Shown here in pieces: positions 5,949 to 6,663 of a stretch of 6,663 nt of DNA (position 1 is its first letter; every line of letters starts with the position of its first letter). Made by a program: the position numbers and the translations under genes. Source of the DNA: Spirochaetota bacterium (GTDB taxonomy: Bacteria > Spirochaetota > Spirochaetia > DSM-27196 > PWMO01); assembly GCA_009908925.1 (NCBI GenBank), contig JAAAOH010000254.1, positions 1 through 6,663 of the forward strand, in the 5' to 3' direction. The notes under the pieces are model-generated. The model worked only from the letters and a program-made list of their open reading frames with translations. It had not been told where the DNA came from and did no database searches.

Positions 5949-6663
5949 TCAATCACCATTCGAAAACCCGCCCCCGACGATGCCGCCGTCCACCACGGTT
6001 ACGTCGCCCGCCCCCACCCTCGCGGTACGCCCCCCTTCATCCTCGATGAGCAGCGCGCCGTATTCGTCGACGTCCACCGCCCGTCCGGTGATGAGCGCAT
6101 CGCGGCTGCGGACGCTGATTCTGCGCCCCAGCGTGGTAAGCAGGGCCGCCCACCGCTGCTGCAGGCCCGAGTCCGTCCGGCACCGGTCAAACTCCCGCGC
6201 AACAGCGCCAACCAGCGCCTCGCGGTCGACGCCGCCTGCATCCGGAGTGTGTCGGGCGATACTCGTCGCCCGTCGCGCAAGGTCATCCGGCACGCCGGCC
6301 AGGGAGGCAAAATCCAGGTCCACATTTATGCCGATACCCACCACATACCAGGCGGCTCCGGCGACAGGCTGATGCTCGATGAGGATGCCGGCAACCTTAC
6401 GGCCGTCTATTTCCACGTCGTTCGGCCACTTCAGCCCCACCTGCCCGGTCACCAGCGGCCGTATGGCAGAGGCAGCAGCAACCCCCGCCGCCTGCGGGAG
6501 TCCGGCGGGTGACGGGGTCTCCACGATGAGACTCATGGCAACCGACGTGCCGGGCGGTGTCACCCAGCGGCGACCGAAGCGTCCGCGGCCTGCGGTCTGC
6601 TCGTCCGCCACGACGATTCCCGATCGCGGCGGCGGGTCGGCGCTCTTGAGCCACGCCCGGGAT
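5949..6663 (-). CDS. birA: Biotin-[acetyl-CoA carboxylase] ligase, N-terminus beyond the window
   Basis: This enzyme makes biotinyl-AMP from biotin and ATP and transfers biotin to a lysine of biotin carboxyl carrier protein in the cytoplasm. The frame stays open to the right edge, so 237 residues are visible and the start lies outside. The GTG at 6611 is not the start: the 17 codons upstream of it continue in a family-like way (AWLKSADP, then SGIV leading into VADEQTAGRGRFGRRW). The visible motifs are the biotin/ATP loop GRGRFGRRW, the active-site LKWPNDVEIDGRKVAGILIE segment (K at visible residue 78), VVGIGINV, and a C-terminal SH3-like domain ending in GAGDVTVV. Whether an N-terminal DNA-binding helix-turn-helix (repressor-type BirA) exists cannot be seen. 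It is followed after 43 bp by the STAS gene, which has its own promoter. Confidence 0.92.
   Translation of the reverse strand, partial: SRAWLKSADPPPRSGIVVADEQTAGRGRFGRRWVTPPGTSVAMSLIVETPSPAGLPQAAGVAAASAIRPLVTGQVGLKWPNDVEIDGRKVAGILIEHQPVAGAAWYVVGIGINVDLDFASLAGVPDDLARRATSIARHTPDAGGVDREALVGAVAREFDRCRTDSGLQQRWAALLTTLGRRISVRSRDALITGRAVDVDEYGALLIEDEGGRTARVGAGDVTVVDGGIVGGGFSNGD

Noticed and set aside
5874..6512. A 212-codon open frame on the plus strand
   Set aside because: It is antisense to birA and to the STAS start region; the opposite strand carries clear conserved motifs.

Overview
This 6.66-kb window is ordinary, densely packed chromosomal DNA from a GC-rich bacterium. Coding frames favour G or C at third positions, and GTG starts are used. 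The gene set is a membrane SpoIIE-type phosphatase, a STAS anti-sigma antagonist-like protein, a calcium-site GH13 glucosidase, a Gfo/Idh/MocA oxidoreductase and a biotin protein ligase. This set occurs in several phyla; spirochaetes are one possibility. The sequence itself does not fix the taxon, and I saw no rRNA, tRNA, mobile element or CRISPR array.

Layout from left to right: (1) a probable 34-codon tail of a plus-strand gene ends at 107. (2) A minus-strand pair follows: a small exported ankyrin-repeat protein (2112-2606), then a 646-residue membrane-GAF-PP2C/SpoIIE phosphatase (123-2063). The 48-bp gap between them holds a good sigma70-like promoter placed so close to the phosphatase ATG that its transcript would be almost leaderless. 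(3) A 116-bp divergent intergenic region (2607-2722) separates the ankyrin gene from a plus-strand cytosolic GH13 alpha-glucosidase (2723-4402) whose motifs point to alpha-1,6 specificity. (4) A second minus-strand block comes next. birA is cut by the right edge of the window and ends at 5949. An extended -10 promoter overlaps its 3' end, followed by a STAS protein fused to a C-terminal zinc ribbon (5357-5905). That gene is joined by a GTGA start/stop overlap to the oxidoreductase (4374-5360), whose 3' end overlaps the convergent glucosidase by 29 bp.

Functionally there are two themes. One is signalling by Ser/Thr partner switching: an RsbU/SpoIIE-like phosphatase and an RsbV/SpoIIAA-like STAS protein lie about 3.3 kb apart, and no RsbW-like kinase is visible. 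The other is carbohydrate or housekeeping metabolism: the glucosidase, the sugar-type dehydrogenase and BirA. I found no clear evidence for a wholly new system. The features most worth a second look are the STAS-zinc ribbon fusion, its translational coupling to a Gfo/Idh oxidoreductase, and the near-leaderless promoter of the phosphatase.
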